A DNA stretch of 5,903 bases from Pseudomonadota bacterium (GTDB lineage: Bacteria; Pseudomonadota; Alphaproteobacteria; Sphingomonadales; Sphingomonadaceae): contig JAEWJQ010000317.1 of the NCBI GenBank assembly GCA_023386515.1, positions 1 through 5,903 on the forward strand, given 5' to 3'. Made by a program: the position numbers and the translations under genes. Shown piece after piece: positions 5,377-5,903 of the stretch. Every line of letters begins with the position of its first letter. Position 1 is the first letter of the stretch. The notes beneath the pieces are model-generated. The model made no database searches, was not told where the DNA came from, and saw only the letters and a list, made by a program, of their open reading frames with translations.

Positions 5377-5889
5377 TTACCGTTCCAGCACGACGACGGC
5401 GCGATCGTGATAGGCCGCGTCGCGAATCCGCCGATATCCGACCCGATCGGCGAGCCGCAGCGAAGCGGCGTTGTCGGGCGCGATGATGCACGTCGTCCGG
5501 GGGATGCGTCCCGTATCACACCAGCCGAGCACCGCCTTCAGCGCCTCTTGCGCCAATCCGCGGCCATGGGCCTGCGATGCCATGACCCAGCCCATCTCCG
5601 GCACGGCGAGCGGCGGCGCGATCTCGCGACGCGATTCCAGCAATCCGACCTCGCCGATCACCCGGTCGTCGGCGCGATCCCGTACCACCCACGATCCATA
5701 GCCGAACATGGTCCAGGTGCCGACGGATCGAAGCAGCCGGATCCATACCTCTTCGCGCGGGCGCGGACGGCCGCCGATGCCGCCGAACACCGCCGGGTCG
5801 AGCCACATCGCGGCCAGCGCATCGAGGTCGTCGCGGCGGTGCCCTTCCAGGACCAGACGCGGCGTATCGAGGCGGGGCGCATGGCTCAT
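5377..5889 (-). CDS. GNAT family N-acetyltransferase (RimJ/RimL-like)
   Basis: A complete 170-aa cytoplasmic acetyltransferase that should transfer acetyl from acetyl-CoA to an amine of unknown identity. The start has the RimJ/RimL pattern LDTPRLVLEGHRRDDLDAL (7-25). The middle has the beta strand SWVVRDRADDRVIGEVGL (66-83) and GWVMASQAHGRGLAQEAL (100-117), whose Q106-AHGRG-L is the pyrophosphate-binding loop. The closing motif is IIAPDNAASLRLADRVGYRR (135-154), the usual Asn...Ser...G-(F/Y) ending of the fold. Length is typical of the subfamily. The ATG at 5889 is preceded by AGGTCGAG, a modest ribosome site. About 100 bp separate it from the desaturase, so it may be an independent unit. Ribosomal-protein, small-molecule and antibiotic acceptors all occur in this subfamily; no acceptor can be inferred here. 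Confidence 0.93.
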   Translation of the reverse strand: MSHAPRLDTPRLVLEGHRRDDLDALAAMWLDPAVFGGIGGRPRPREEVWIRLLRSVGTWTMFGYGSWVVRDRADDRVIGEVGLLESRREIAPPLAVPEMGWVMASQAHGRGLAQEALKAVLGWCDTGRIPRTTCIIAPDNAASLRLADRVGYRRIRDAAYHDRAVVVLER

Positions 5890-5903
5890 GCTCGACCTAT
5901 GTC

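Noticed and set aside
4854..5486. 210-codon open frame on the plus strand
   Set aside because: Antisense to the desaturase and part of the GNAT gene; Arg/Pro-rich with no recognisable domain.

Overview
The window is GC-rich, and every gene I can support lies on the minus strand, so transcription runs from right to left. The thiC N-terminus, a Tat-exported pair of ferritin-like proteins, a MipA/OmpV-type porin-like protein and a DUF2141 protein beside a sterol-desaturase-type enzyme together suggest an alphaproteobacterium of the Sphingomonas type. That placement is an inference from gene content and protein flavour, not from a database search.

Layout in transcription order (right to left): (1) 5889-5377, a complete GNAT N-acetyltransferase of the RimJ/RimL type. 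(2) 5273-4446, a membrane fatty-acid-hydroxylase/sterol-desaturase superfamily protein with full histidine boxes. Its Arg-rich tail overlaps by 71 nt (3) 4516-4091, a small secreted DUF2141 protein. (4) 4023-3139, a MipA/OmpV outer-membrane protein starting at TTG. A near-perfect 15-nt inverted repeat covers half of its Shine-Dalgarno sequence. (5) A gap of about 390 bp (3138-2747) containing a GC hairpin just after mipA and an 11-bp perfect inverted repeat overlapping a 10-bp palindrome. (6) 2746-1721 and (7) 1695-718, two tandem paralogous ferritin-like proteins in an evident operon. Both have Tat signals; the second also has a lipobox. The operon ends at a clear intrinsic terminator (690-661). 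(8) A compact thiC control region: a promoter-like element 658-630, a TPP riboswitch 628-533 and a leader that may fold over the thiC ribosome binding site. (9) 474-1, the first 158 codons of thiC, cut by the window edge.

Functionally, the window joins unrelated units. One is an envelope-directed cluster (desaturase, DUF2141, MipA) that may be partly co-transcribed. The second is a periplasmic/outer-membrane pair of predicted di-metal four-helix-bundle proteins. The third is thiamine-regulated pyrimidine biosynthesis. Nothing here is a mobile element, CRISPR array, tRNA or rRNA. I do not see a clearly new multi-gene system. The most notable items are the split localisation and patchy DNA identity of the ferritin-like pair, the inverted repeat over the mipA translation start, and the long overlap between the desaturase and DUF2141 genes.
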